A stretch of 64,000 nucleotides of DNA from Clarkia xantiana subsp. parviflora (GCA_036873135.1 JAPTYO010000002.1:47111452-47175451); one strand, 5' to 3'. Shown: positions 9,821-21,823, counted from the stretch's first letter. Translations and numbers: made by a program. The notes: generated by a model from the sequence alone, not told the origin.

Positions 9821-10232
9821 TGAAAAATCAAGGAGACAATAACATTTTGGAAAAAGAATTGCATACATCGGATATCTATGAGATAGAGGGTGACAAATAA
9901 TGATTCCTTAAAAATCTAACCAAATCGACCGTCAATAAACAGAGAAAAAGGGGGCCATGAAGGAGTTCACATTATCGACGTCTTCCATCTAATAAATCAG
10001 TCTTTTAAACTGGTTTAATCGCTTTTACCAGAATGAGAGGTTTTAAAACACCCTATCTTGGCTTTCCCAAGGCCCTTTTAAAACATTTCGAGGATTTCAT
10101 GTTTGCACACACAATTCTACTACACAAGCAAATAATCATGCGCATATCACATCCACGAAACAAACCACTCATCATGCACACGCGTCATGCGTCTAATGTT
10201 CGAGGAACTCATGCTAGCATATATAATTCTAC
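9821..10232 (-). other. Leader of copia D, gag-proximal part
   Basis: It is collinear with the E leader at 51041-51480 (GGAGACAATAACATTTTG, ATACATCGGATATCTAT, GGCTTTCCCAAGGCCC, ACGCGTCATGCGTCTAATGTTC). It ends at TCTAC, which is duplicated at 27856-27860 around C1. Confidence 0.8.
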
Positions 10233-10697
10233 TGTTAGCATATGGTGACATGGCGCCGTAATAGAAGCCCGTTAGTTAAGGGAATTACCTAAGTTAATTA
10301 GGTAATTTTTAATCTGCGCTAACTGGGCCAATCCAATTAGTAATTGACAAGGGAGGCCCAAAATTGGGCCTCCCCCTTATACATGCAATTCGGCCGGCCA
10401 CCCTATACCACATTGGTTGGAGTTGCCTTTTGCCAACTCCACCAATACTATATATAGGGGTGTCTGCTAAGGGTTTATTCACTCATTCATAATAACAAGG
10501 ATCTACATTGAGAACACCTGTTTCCCTTAGTTAAATTTCGGCACCATCACATCTTGTCTGAGGTTCCACCTCCGTTGAAGAATCGATCAGAGGTCTTGTT
10601 GTGGAGCTACATCGCGTGGGACTTCTTCTAACGAAGAACTTGCACGTGGTTCCGACCGGAGGATCAGAACTCCCTCCACATCGTTCTTGGGCAGGAA
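10233..10697 (+). repeat. 5' LTR of C1, 3' end deleted
   Basis: It shares TGTTAGCATATGGTGA-ATGGCGCCGTAAT and the TATATATAGGGGTGT promoter region (about 10449) with 17915-18394. After GGCAGGAAAGCTAAAAG the usual GTATGTGTACTA...CCAACA end and primer site are missing, and leader sequence follows directly. Such a copy could not prime reverse transcription. Confidence 0.85.
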
Positions 10698-11470
10698 AGC
10701 TAAAAGTATTATGTTCATGATCTTCAAGAACACCATGAGTTTATGTTCATGAATTTTTCATGATCAATTTAAGTTTTATGTTCATGATCTTCAAGAACAC
10801 CATGAGTTTTATCAAGAACATGTTTTGGATTCATGATCAAGTTAGAGTTTGATCTTAAAATTTGACAACTTTTCCAATTTTCTTGTTAGTGCTGATAATT
10901 CCTAGGGGTGTTTTAGGTAAAAAAAATTTAATTTTCTTGGCCACCAAACAATTAAAAAAATAAATTCGGCACAATCTATAATAGATATAGGTTGCCATTT
11001 TAAAATTTTATTAATCGGTAACTATATCTAGAAGTTGGAAATAAGGATAGGTTCTAATATAATATTGTAAAAGATATTAACTATCAATATATATGGATTA
11101 AAATAGGGTTATATATATATTGATAGATTCAGTTACTATTAAACAATTAAGAAGATATATTGTCAACATATTTTAATCACTAAAAGATATATTCGACAAT
11201 ATTTATATATATATATATATAATTCGGCTGAAAATATATTAATATATATATTTATATTGTTGATTGATTTATATCTTAAAGATAAAATTTTGACAATATT
11301 TATATATATATATATATAAATATATATATATAAGTACCGAATTTTTATATATATATGTATGTATAATTCGGCCAAAATTGTATATTAATATATATTTATA
11401 TTGTTGATTGATTTACATCTCAAAGATAGAATCTTGAAAATATTTATATAAATATATATACATATGCCGA

Positions 11471-11511
<41 letters not shown>

Positions 11512-12844
11512 CATTATTGGAAATTATTTTATATAATTAATAATTCTTGATGGCTAAGTTAAGTTTTATGGTGGATTTTAAAACCCTACTTAGCCTATAG
11601 AATTATTTCAGCCGAACCCTAGGGTTCATGGGCCAGCCCAATTGCTAAACCGGATCGGGATAAACCTATCCGGGTTTTCTTAATCGGTTCGGGTCGGACC
11701 ATAGTAACTAAATTGAACCTAACCTAACCGGTTTTGAGTGATAAACCGAACCACTATCTTATTTTATTAAACCGTTTCGGACCAAACTGGAATTTTTAAA
11801 AACAGACCGAGTTGAACCGGATTTTAAAATTTGGACCGAACCTCTTTAAAATTGTCAGAAATTTTAAATTGTTCAATAAAATAGGATGTCAAATTTTAAA
11901 TCAAAATGTTTTCAAACTTTAAAATTAGCCTAAACAGTGCTCTTAGGGTTTGTGTATTAATACATGATTTCAATCAAAACCCTAATGTCTGGTTTCGATT
12001 ATGGGGATGGATCTCGGAATTGCATTTTTTTGGGACTGGATTAAATTAGTAGGCTGATTTGCAATTGTCTACTTTATGCATCATATATTTTGATATAATT
12101 AGAACTGTCGTCTTGACTTAGTCAAGCTAGCTGGATATTATATTGCGAGCATTGAGCTCTGGGATTTAAATATATGGTTTGCGCAATAGGATAGACATGC
12201 TATGCTGATTAAAAGTGCCTAGAATCCATGTCTACAAATTCGCATGATTGATTGTAAGCATGAATTGTAAAACAGCCCCTAATATTTTCAAAGCGTTTTA
12301 TAAAACCGAAAATTCCAGTCGCCAAGTATGCATGATGTGTGCGGATATTGCATGTTTTGACGCGTATGCCAGGATGTTCACAATAGAACGCATGTGATAA
12401 TTTACTTTACGTAGAATTATGTATGTTAGGAACATTAGACGCATGACGCATAAGCATGTTGTGTTCGATATTTATGGCATGGTATGATGATTTGCTAGAT
12501 GTAGTATAATTATAAATATACATGCGTAAATTATCGGATAATTTTACAAAATCATAAGGGGCTTGGGAAAGACAAGATCGGGTATGCTTATTTGAAAATT
12601 CCCGTTTCGGTAATTTGCAATAGAATAACCGTTTTCAAAAGACTGATCTATTAGATTGAAAACGACAATAGTGTGAATTCTTTCACGACACCCCATTCCT
12701 CAGTTTACTGAAGGTTGGTTTGGTTTAGTGACTGAAGAATCACTATTCGTCGTATTCCATCATAATAGATAATCCGATGTTTGCAATTCTATTAAAATGT
12801 CGTTGTCTTCCTAACTTTGCATAATAACCTATGTGTTAGTTTTA
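10698..12844 (+). other. Long copia leader, C1
   Basis: About 2.1 kb of non-coding sequence precedes gag. In order it holds ATGTTCATGATCTTCAAGAAC repeats (10699-10820), a TA-rich microsatellite zone (about 11190-11515), a cluster of ACCGG/TTCGG motifs (about 11650-11850), the odd palindrome CTTGACTTAGTCAAG (12112-12126), and the ACATTAGACGCATGACGC block (about 12430). The same order recurs in C2, C3, D and E. A copia leader is usually far shorter. Confidence 0.7.
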
Positions 12845-13495
12845 ATGGCTGGGTCGGTACGCTTTTATAAACCGTGCAATCTGGATGGTGTTGATTACGA
12901 TGCATGGAGTGAAATGGTAAGAGAACGACTTATAACATGTGAAGCACACATGTGCATCATTCCTATAAGAGAGAAGATGATGGTACCGCCAGACAACTAC
13001 CGAATTCCCATAATTGGGAATATAAGTTGAGGAGATAAGAAAGCTTGCGAGGTGATATTAGCAGCCTTGGACAAAGAGGTTGTAGAGGACTTAACACTCA
13101 ACTATTCAGCTGCTCAGCTTTGGTCTGCCCTGAAACTCCCTTTCGGAGGTGGAAAGGCAGCTGAAGCAAGACAGGTGATAATGGAGTATGATGATCTACT
13201 TTCAAATGACAACAGCGTGAAACCTGTGTCGAACCAGAGGATTGAAAGATCCAATTGAAGAAAGATAGTCAATATCGCTCAGGAGTATCCCATGTCTTGG
13301 TTTGCTGATGACTTTGGACTAGAATACTTAATAACAGCAATTAAGTATTCTATGTACTTGTTCACGGAAAGCAACCAAAGGAGACTGACATGTTCCCCGG
13401 TGAACAATCGCAAGAGGACAAAGGAAACGAGATCGACTTGGTCCTCAAACGAGAATCGTAGTATGACAAATGCTACCGATTCCGTAGTGTAAAAG
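12845..13495 (+). pseudogene. gag of C1 (derived copia type), broken
   Basis: The start is MAGSVRFYKPCNLDGVDYDAW. Open blocks follow: 13052-13258 (ILAALDKEVVEDLTLNY; LPFGGGKAAEARQVIMEYDD) and 13292-13492 (MSWFADDFGLEYLITAIK). They are interrupted by stops near 13030 and 13258. The layout matches the E gag, where the same blocks read MDYDAWKMNVRD, YGGGKAAEAKALMAEY and PVSWFADEEGL. I see no zinc knuckle. The family appears to be a copia-type capsid, more distant from the C2 gag. A splice-donor-like GTACGC follows at once. Confidence 0.65.
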
Positions 13496-13563
13496 GTACG
13501 CCTCGTTTGCCACTTATATGAAACCGTTAAACGTTTTGTATCACTAAGTAGAATTTCTTTCAG
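13496..13563 (+). other. Candidate intron after gag, C1
   Basis: The donor is AAAAG/GTACGCC and the acceptor ATTTCTTTCAG/G. The length is 68 bp, shorter than the 90-93 bp in C3, D and E, but at the same site. Confidence 0.5.
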
Positions 13564-14720
13564 GCGTACTCGGTGAAGATGGCTGGAGTTTTCCTTTCAA
13601 GTTTTGATTTCCTTTAACTCTAAGAGATTTGTTCTGTATCTCATTAACGTACCAATGTCTATAAGTTCTCCTACCATCAATAAATGTTTGACATTAGTTA
13701 ATTGTGATTCGGGATTATTGAATAAAGTAGTAACCATTCAATGGTCTACTTATCAAAATTAAATGGCCAAGTCAAATGGGTCCAATCTGAAACGAACAAC
13801 TAATCCAGGGTTCTTCCAATAAAACGGATGAATCATACAAACATTCACATAATCAAACATCCATCGATTGCATAGTTAAAAAAAAAAAAAAAAAAAAAAA
13901 GAAACCGACCAAAGTATTGCTTTCTTATTTGTTAAAGTACTCCATTATAGCTTGTATCCCAAATAATGTGCATGTTTAAAACTGTTTTTGCTTTTAAATT
14001 TGGAGACTAAAACGATTCTCAAAACCACGGTTTTTAACCGGGTATGCGCGAGGCGCATGTCACCTCGAAAGACGGGACACATCGTTTTAAAATACGAATA
14101 TAATAATCAAGTATTTTTATGAATGCGGAATTTTCGTTTGTAATTCTTCAGACATAACTCATTGATAACTACTTAGATTTTATGTAAGCCTTCCAAATAA
14201 TACAATTTAATTAGAATATCAACCATTGCATTAAAAGCGACAGCTTAAATGCATGGTCCATAAGATAGATAAATCTATGGATGAGTTAAATAAACGAAAA
14301 GAAGTAGTCGGTAAAACGACTCTCCCACCATTAGCCTTGAATGAAGAGTTTGGCTAAAAGCATTCATTAAACACTTCAAGAAACATAGTTCAGAATTACA
14401 TAATGTTAGAATTGCACATTAATTGTTCCTGCGGGATGAGATTAATTTAACTCACATTAATGTAAAACACTATGTTCTGACAAAATCGGTTAACACGTTA
14501 CCATAAAAGCTAATGAATGATTCGGGTAAAACCTTATCACAAAGACGCATTAATTTACGCATTAAAACGACTATTTATTAAGAGTACGCACTACTCTCGG
14601 AGAATACGAGTTTTAAAATAAGCTTGAAACAATGGTTTCGTGGTCAAACATGGCACATTATAAAGGTTTGAGGATGGATTTCCAACTCTTTGCAAAACGA
14701 ACAAGCTAGTACTGATTAAG
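13564..14720 (+). other. Conserved non-coding spacer replacing protease and integrase, C1
   Basis: About 1.16 kb without a usable frame. Blocks shared with C3 (about 41711-42900) and E (about 49021-50286) include TTATTGAATAAAGTAGTAACCATTC, the 'ATGCGC-GC-CCTCGA-AGACGG-ACACATC' motif (about 14045-14090) and CATAATGTTAGA. It contains a poly-A run at 13879-13901. C2 has protease and integrase at this place, so the layout is derived. Confidence 0.65.
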
Positions 14721-15309
14721 TTAACAGATGGTTGATTGAGATTCTCAGGTCTCACTTACTTCGAGTGGGAGAATTGATTATTGATTTGATAAATGATGAT
14801 GGAAATGTCTTCATAATAAATCTAGTGAGAGGGCTCACTCCCCCTCACACATAATCATCACTAAATTTTAAAATGCGAATCAAGTCGGACCTGATAATCA
14901 TGATAATGAACTATTTCAACTACCCATTTTTCCTAGTGGGAGTGGAACAACCAACTTGGTTCCAGATCCTAGTGATCGAGGAATACATCTGGGAGGTAGA
15001 ATCCCGAGACCGAGAGGATATTCCAAGTAAGTTCAACCACCACCATTGTTCCCAGTGAGAGTAATGACCCAATAAGAAGCATTATTTCGAGTGGAAGTAA
15101 CGATCATACTAAAACATGGGATTAACGTGCCTAGACATAGTAAAAGGCAACAAACTTCTTTCGAGAAGTATCCCATCAAACGAGATGTGTTAAACATCTT
15201 GATGTTCGTTCTTGAACCAGTGACGGTTCAGCAGGCAAAGGAAGGACCTCAAAACGAGGGAATAGAGGAAAACAATGGAGTATGAAATTGCCTAAATAAG
15301 AACTAATTC
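14721..15309 (+). pseudogene. Integrase-RT linker of C1, decayed
   Basis: Repeated short motifs of the type CACTTACTTCGAGTGGGAG and CCCAGTGAGAGTAA match the C2 linker at 34040-34560 and the C3 linker at 42900-43480. C2 has extra in-frame codons here. Stops break all frames. Confidence 0.5.
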
Positions 15310-16773
15310 AGTTTTAGTCTTTAGTTGATTTATCTGTTAACCACAGAACTAGAAAGTGAAATCTTAGAATTCACTTCTGGTGGAAATTTCGAGTGGTGCA
15401 AAACACGAATAATTGCGAAAGGATATACCCAAATTCACGGAGTGAACTTTGATAAAGACGGACTCACCGACTATGCGTTACACCATAGTCAGGGCCGTCC
15501 TTGCCCATGACTGCAAGTCTCGAACTCGAGCATGCATCAAATGGACATTAAGACCAAACCTCTCCAAGTAAAACTGGAGAAAGAGATTTATATGGAGAAC
15601 CCATAGAGTTTCATTACTTCTGGCAAAGTACGCAAAGTTTGCAAACTCCAAAGATCTATATACGGTCTTAAACAATCGTCTCGGCAATGGTATCGCAGAT
15701 TCCACGAGGAAATAGTTGGAAACGGATTCGTGAATCTTCACAAGGATCCCTGCGTATACACTAAGACCTCCGGGTCTAAGTATGTCATCGTAACACTATA
15801 CGTGGATGATATACTCATTGCGGCGAACGATATGAGTTTCATGAATAAATCAAAGTCCTGGTTAGCATCAGCATTCGAGATGAAAGACATGGGAGAGGCC
15901 ACGTACATCTTAGGCATACAAATTGCCCGAGATCATGCCGCGCGGAGATTATGTCTATCTCAGGAATCATATATCAACAAACTGTTGAAAAGATTCAGAA
16001 TGTTGGATGCTAAACCCGTGGATACGCCGGTTGTGTTCGGGTGCGCGCTATCGAAGCGTGATGGCCCGAAAAACCAGCAGAAGCGTGAACAGATGAAGAA
16101 TGCAGAGTATCTGAGCATGGTAGGGAGTCTAATGTACGCCATGCTCTGTACTCGGCCAGACATCTGTTACGTTGTGGGCCTAGTATCAAGATTCCAATCA
16201 GATCCTAGTTATCAACATCTAAAGGCCGTAAAACGAATTATCAGATATCTAAAAGGTACTGCCGACTACGTTCTGTGCTATGAGGGCGATCGGCTCGAAT
16301 TGACCGGTTATAGTGACGCCGACCACGGTGGCGATCCGGATGATCGTAAGTCCACCACATGAGGAGTTTTCCTCCTTGCTAATGCTGCCATATCATGGGT
16401 AATCAGGAAATAATCTTGTGTCGCACTTTCCACTATGGAATCAGAATTCGTTGCCCTCTCCAAAAACGCACAAGAAGCGGTCTGGCTGAAAAGGCTTCTT
16501 ACTGCATTAATTGGCACCGACAAGAAGAGTAAACCTGTGAAGGTGTACTCCGACAGTCAGGCGGCCATTGCGGCAGTTAAGAATCCAAAGTACCATAGTA
16601 GGACTAAACACATTGATGTGAAATACAATTATGCTAGGTCGGTTCTGAAAGAAAACATAATAGCTTTAGAATACTTGCCTACAGACAATATGGTCGCAGA
16701 CCCTTTAACTAAGCCGTTACGTAGGGAAATTTTTGAAAAGCACGTAAAACTGCTTGGATTACGTAGGGCTTAA
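15310..16773 (+). pseudogene. Copia reverse transcriptase and RNase H of C1
   Basis: The RT would copy element RNA into DNA and the RNase H would remove the template. The N-terminal RT part (15325-15730) is broken by stops and frameshifts. From 15730 the frame is open, with YVDDILIAANDMSF near 15799, LGIQIARDHAARRLCLSQ, and LMYAMLCTRPDICY. RNase H begins LTGYSDADHGGDPDDRKSTT and is cut by a TGA near 16361. It resumes with ESEFVALSKNAQEAVWLKRL and VYSDSQAAIAAVKNPKYHSRTK, and ends KLLGLRRA. The YVDD, DAD, E and DS catalytic residues remain. Confidence 0.88.
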
Positions 16774-17914
16774 ACTGTGTGGCTTGTAAAAGTGATAACA
16801 TTTTGACATTTGAAATTATGTTTCAATTGAATAAAAGAATTGCAATTTCAGTTTATGATTTATCGACGTCATAATGATTAACAACATCGGATTTTACGGT
16901 GTATAAACTAAGTCGTAGGAAGAAGTAAAATTCTTCGACAAAAATAATGTCGAATGTGAACCTTGCCTCGTCACACAGGCACAGTCATCTTGTAAGGAGA
17001 GAGGGACCTCTACCATAAAAAGATGGGCTAAGAATCAGGGGGTAAACCTGATTAAGAAAAACGATAACATTGTCACGCTTAACAGCATGACTTAATCTTC
17101 ATTTTGTAAATCGCCGAGTTAGACTTTGTCCATCACTATATCACATTCAAGGCCAGATGAGAGATTCTGCGATAACATTATTGACATATCCCATTCCTGG
17201 CTTTACCAGGTGTGCTATCGACGCGTGCTTCATACTGCGCGTGCTTCATACTGCGCGTGCCATATACGACCACGGGGTCATGCTCGCTTGTGCTAGCTAG
17301 AATCCTTGTGATTTAAAGGGCGTATACTTCTTCACCTTGAGCGTGTGATTGATCCCGGATGTCTTATGAAGAGGCATCCAAAGTATCCTCATGGACTCAG
17401 AACTTATACCTAAGGTCTGGCTCAATGCTCGCTTCCCGACGTACGAGCGTAGTGCCAAAGAAAATGGCCAAGTGACCACGTTTTGGAAACCGGTTGAGTC
17501 AGACTAAGGGTATAAGCGATGGGGATGGTCAAGTTCACCTTTAATTCACCGACTCTCGTGTTCACTAGGTGGCCGCCAACCGGATATTAATTGAAGGTTG
17601 TGAACACTTGTACGGATGCCCTGGAAAAGTATTCCATTGTTGAAAACTGGGCAATTGGAGAATTAACAGTTGACCAAGAATACAGTGCGGTACATAGTTT
17701 TATTTCAAACAGGTTTGGTTCATGAAAGGGAATCAACGTTCTGCGGGCGCTACAATACTCCTAACAGATGAGTAGCACTATGTCCGTCGTATCCGCCGGT
17801 CGCACGACAAGCCTCGTATGAACTATTCGGAGAAGGAGACGAAGATTGAGATGTTGATACTATTGCGTAACCGTATAGATTAACGAGCACCCTCCCATTC
17901 CGGCGAGTGGGAGC
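16774..17914 (+). other. 3' untranslated region of C1
   Basis: About 1.1 kb between RNase H and the 3' LTR, unusually long for copia. It holds the ATCGACGTCATAATG-TT block, a TGTCGAATGTGAACC block, and the antisense frame 17297-17479 (SSESMRILWMPLHK; frameshifted upstream). It ends with TTCCGGCGAGTGGGAGC, the likely polypurine tract. Confidence 0.75.
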
Positions 17915-18394
17915 TGTTAGCATATGGTGATGTGGCGCCGTAATAGGAGTCTGTTAATTAAGAGAATTACCTAAGTTAATTAGGTAATTGTCAATCTGGA
18001 CTATTTGGGCCAAATCCAATTAGTAATTGACAAGGGAGGCCCAAAATTGGGCCTCCCGCTTATACATGCAATTCGGCCGGCCACCCTATACCACATTGGT
18101 TGGAGTTGCCTTTTGGAAACTCCACCAATACTATATATATGGGTGTTTGCTAAGGGTTTATTCGCTCATTCATAATAACAAGGATCTCCATTGAGAACGC
18201 TTGTTTCCCTTAGTTAAATTTTGGCACCGTCACATCTGGTCTGAGATTCCATCACCATTAAAGAATCGATCAGAGGTCTTGTTGTGGAGCTACATCGTGT
18301 GGGACTTCTTCTAACGAAGAACTTGCACGTGGTTCCGACCGGAGGATCAGAACTCCCTCCACATCGTTCTTGGGCAGGAAAGCTAAAAGGTATG
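17915..18394 (+). repeat. 3' LTR of C1, first part
   Basis: It matches 10233-10697, with TGTTAGCATATGGTGATGTGG at the start and TATATATATGGGTGT at about 18130. It is interrupted after GTATG (18390-18394), the duplicated target of family B. Its end continues at 27769. Confidence 0.9.
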
Positions 18395-19152
18395 TAATGG
18401 ATATACGCCCAATTTGAACCCGTCTACTTCCGAATCGTTTTATTTTGATCACCCCGTCAATGATTGTAAATCGAAACTTCGACCCAAATACCCCGCGAAA
18501 ACACCAACGGTCCGGACGAGGCCAAAATACTCGTCCGGAGAGGCAGACTCACCTAGGTGAGGTCGGGTGGCCACACCCGACCTCCCTTAGGGGAGATCGG
18601 GTCAGCCAACCCGATCTCCCCTAGGGAGGGGTTGGGTGGCCACACCCAACACCTACCCTTGCGGGTCGGATTTTCTCCCCCCCCCCCCCCTAAGGGCCCC
18701 GGCACCATTTCCCGACTCCGATACTCAGTTTATTTCCGCCAATCTCTTCGTGCTTTAAGGTTTTAATTATGAGATTAATAGCTAATTAATTGTGTTTAAA
18801 GGTTAACGATGTCATTAAGCCACCTTAATGACACCGTTGCCTATAAATACAACTTCTCCACCATTCATTTGATCATCTTGGCTGAGTGTACAATTTAGCT
18901 CTGACATCTCACTAGCTTTATCTCTCTAAAAGTATCGTACTGACTTAGGCATCGGAGAGGGTACATCAAGCACCAGACCCCTCCTCCGTGCTTGGTATTG
19001 CCCCTCTTGCAGGGCACGAGGAGAAGAGAAGGCAAAGGACAGAAAGATACGGATCAGGACGACAGGGCTTAGAAGCACCGAACCCGCAATTTCTCCAGTG
19101 AGGAATAAGGCTTAGGTCGACCGCCCGTTGACCTGATACTTAGAACCTAACA
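18395..19152 (+). repeat. 5' LTR of family B
   Basis: 758 bp, from TAATGGATAT (the partner starts TGATGGATAT) to AACCTAACA. It holds the palindrome cluster (18541-18665), a C-run (18678-18691), a GCCTATAAATACAAC promoter (about 18838) and the CATCGGAGAGGG...CCGTGCTTGGT tail. It is 64 bp shorter than the 3' LTR, mainly through fewer palindrome units. Confidence 0.93.
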
Positions 19153-19154
19153 CT

Positions 19155-19172
19155 TGACGCCGTCCGTGGGCT
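19155..19172 (+). other. Primer binding site, family B
   Basis: TTGACGCCGTCCGTGGG starts two bases after the LTR. Compare TGGCGCCGTCTGTGGG in family A. It is a variant of the Tat/Athila-type site. Confidence 0.7.
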
Positions 19173-19203
19173 TCGAACAGAAAGCCTGGCAATAACAAGA
19201 GCG

Positions 19204-21119
19204 ATGACGAACAACTTAGCATCTAGGCATCACCGCCTACCTGGGGGCAATAGGCGAGGGAGACAGCCTATACCTCCAGCAAGGCAGCCTAACCCAGAGA
19301 AACAGCCTGTACACCCAGAGCCTCAAGTAACCCCACAGGCACCCCAGCCTAACAACCAGGAAGGAGGACCCTCACGCCCAGCTGGGGCTGAGTCTTCCAC
19401 AGCCTCAACTCCATTGGCAAGGAGGCCACAAAGAGAGGGGGAGCAACAGGGAGTGCCATCCCAATACACGGCACCTCCTCAGGGATACTACTATGAGGCG
19501 CAACCTCAAGGATATCCATATGGGATGCCGGCTCAAAGGAACGACAATCGCGCCCACATAACCAACACAAGGCCAGCATACACACAGGGAGCACATAAAA
19601 TGACTCCAGGGCTGATGAGCGCATTGGACGAGCTACTAGCCTATAGAGAGACTCTGAGGAACAGGCAGGAAAGGCAACACCAACATGAAGAAGAAGAAGT
19701 TCATGAGCAAGAACAAGTCCCAGAAGAAGAACACTACTCGCACCCTCGAGCAGGGCAGTGAGAAGAACAAAGGAGAGATAACCAAAGGCCACCCCCGAGG
19801 GAAGGCAGCAGTTTGTGCCTCCAAGGCAGCAACAGACACAGTAGGACGCCAGGGCTTACACCCCGCTGGGGGCAGACAGACAGGCAAGACCTCCAAGGAG
19901 GCAGGAATTCTACCAAGTACCCCAGCAGGGATATCAAGGATACGCCTACAGTCCGTACCAGCACGGACAAGGAATCCAAGCAAGCCCAATGTATAACTAT
20001 GGAGGATATCAGAGAGACTATACTCCATCGCCGGTGATGATTACCCCGGAGGAGATAGAAGCCATAATAATTAGAAAGATGAGCGAGTCAAAGAGAAATG
20101 GACTGCATTGCCTAAGTGACAACACAAACCACCCCTTCACAAGGGAGTTGGAAATGAGCAAAGTGCCAGACTCCTTGCATACAATACAGATAGCAAAGTA
20201 CAATGGCAAGGGAGACCCTTTGGAGCACATTCAACAGCATGAAGCCTCTCTATTCGGGAGAACTACTGATGACCGATACAAGGCACTCCTATTTCCAAAC
20301 ACCCTATCAGGGGTGGCCTCACATTGGTTCTTTAGTCTACCTACCGAGAGAATCCACTCGTGGGCGCAGCTAAAGGCGAAATTTCTTCAGAGATATCTAG
20401 GAGAAAGGAAGCTACTTAAAGGAACAGGCTCCCTAGATGATGTGAAGCAAGAAAATGATGAATCCTTGGCTGATTACTACAGTAGGTTCAACCAGAACAT
20501 AGCAGACATACAGGGCGATATCACCGAGGGTGAAATAATAAGAGCCTTTATAAGAAACCTAGGCCGCTTCGGGTCCACACTGGCAGAGAAGATGGCCAAG
20601 AAATCGGCAAGCACCTTAGAGGAGCTTGCAGGGAGAGTAAAAAATCATATAGACCTGGAGAGGCACAGGGTGAGTAAGAAAGCCAAGATTCAAGCAGCTA
20701 AGGAGGACAACACAAAGCAAAATAAGGGAAAGCCACCTCAGGCACCTCAACCCATAAGGCAACAAGAGTGGCGTCCGCCTCAGCAAAGAAATCAGATGGG
20801 TGAGCCACTGAAGGCTAGGGAAATAAATGTCATCAAGTTCATACCATTGAACACCACCACAGCAGTGGTCCTAAGAGAGATGAGAAATCAGAAACTGTGG
20901 TCACCCCCCGCAAGATGGAGAGCGCCAATGGTAGGGACACACAAGGATAGATGGTGTGATAACCATGAGGCATACGGGCATGATACGAACGAATGCTTTA
21001 GCTTGAAGCTAAGCATCAATAATATCATCCAGAGGGGGGAGTTAAAACAGTTTGTTGATCACGGTGGCAACAGCATACAGCTAGGGCCATCATACAAGGA
21101 TAAAGGCAAAGAAAGATGA
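19204..21119 (+). pseudogene. gag of family B, with stop and frameshift
   Basis: The start at 19204 (MTNNLASRHHRLPGG) lies 50 bp after the primer site. The N-terminal third is rich in P, Q, G and Y. The frame ends at 19761 and resumes in another frame before 19989 (QGYQGYAYSPYQHG), so about 200 bp hold a frameshift and a stop. From 19989 the gag core is open: HPFTRELEMSKVPDS, YNGKGDPLEHIQQHEASLFG, SHWFFSLPTERIHSW, FLQRYLGERKLLKGTGSLDD. A zinc knuckle C-X2-H-X4-H-X4-C lies at 20955-20996 (WCDNHEAYGHDTNEC). Core and knuckle are typical of Tat-like gag. The end overlaps the next frame by ATGA. Confidence 0.82.
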
Positions 21120-21823
21120 AGAACGGAGTTGCACTCCGCCTGAGTAGACATCTTTTTCAAGGACTGGCTGAGAAGAGACACAGGAGTAAGGCGGTAAAGG
21201 TAACAAGCATACCTTGGCAGCCAGAGAGTGTAGAAGGAAAGAGAACAAGGGACTCCATCATAAGAGGTTTCCGATACATAGATGACATCAAGCAAATGCC
21301 AAGGGAGTCCATGTCAAGCTACTTTGAGAGATTCTTCAATTATGGGGCCAACATGGACATCACAAGAAGAGAGGCCGTCAGAGCCTTCCTTAGAAACATG
21401 CATCCAAACTCATTTGAAGCATATGGAGGGCTCTATGAGATGGTCATGACAAGCACAATGAGGGGGCTCAAAGAAAAGCTGGACAAGGCGTTTGCAAAAA
21501 AGATGGGGCAACCAGAAGAAGTCCTTGACAAAGAAAGAGAGACTGACACACTGGAAGGAGGTGTAAATTTCAAATTCACACCCCTTACAGTGAAGATAGA
21601 AGAAATTTTTCAGAACTACCTCAAGGAAGAGCTACCCACATGCAAAGAGGAGGGCAAAGCCTTCCTAGGAAGAGATGCACAGGGTTGGTGTGAATACCAT
21701 GGGACCTGGGGGCATCAAACCAATGACTGCATGGTATTGAAGATAGAAGTGGAGGAAATGATTTACAAAGGAGGCCTAAGGGAGTATGTGGCAACAGACA
21801 AACTCACCACCCCATATCCTTAG
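21116..21823 (+). CDS. Second, partial gag of family B
   Basis: 235 residues, open throughout. Its ATG overlaps the stop of the preceding frame. GFRYIDDIKQMPRESMSSYF and ITRREAVRAFLRNMHPNSFE resemble GSLDDVKQENDESLADYYSR and ITEGEIIRAFIRNLGRFG of the first gag. A second knuckle, WCEYHGTWGHQTNDC, lies at 21689-21730, with DCMVLKIEVEEMIYKGGL after it, echoing the first. Only the C-terminal half of the capsid domain is duplicated. It may be translated by reinitiation or may simply be a remnant of recombination between two related elements. Sequence divergence argues against a very recent duplication. Confidence 0.72.
   Translation: MKNGVALRLSRHLFQGLAEKRHRSKAVKVTSIPWQPESVEGKRTRDSIIRGFRYIDDIKQMPRESMSSYFERFFNYGANMDITRREAVRAFLRNMHPNSFEAYGGLYEMVMTSTMRGLKEKLDKAFAKKMGQPEEVLDKERETDTLEGGVNFKFTPLTVKIEEIFQNYLKEELPTCKEEGKAFLGRDAQGWCEYHGTWGHQTNDCMVLKIEVEEMIYKGGLREYVATDKLTTPYP

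Noticed and set aside
11163..11375. Ile/Tyr-rich 70-residue frame
   Set aside because: TA microsatellite in the leader.
13879..13901. Poly-A run as a sign of a processed pseudogene or LINE
   Set aside because: It lies inside the collinear copia spacer, and no target duplication or inserted block is next to it.
19349..20028. Minus-strand frames of 81-147 residues over gag
   Set aside because: Shadows of the P/Q-rich gag N-terminus, which is supported by its place after the primer site.
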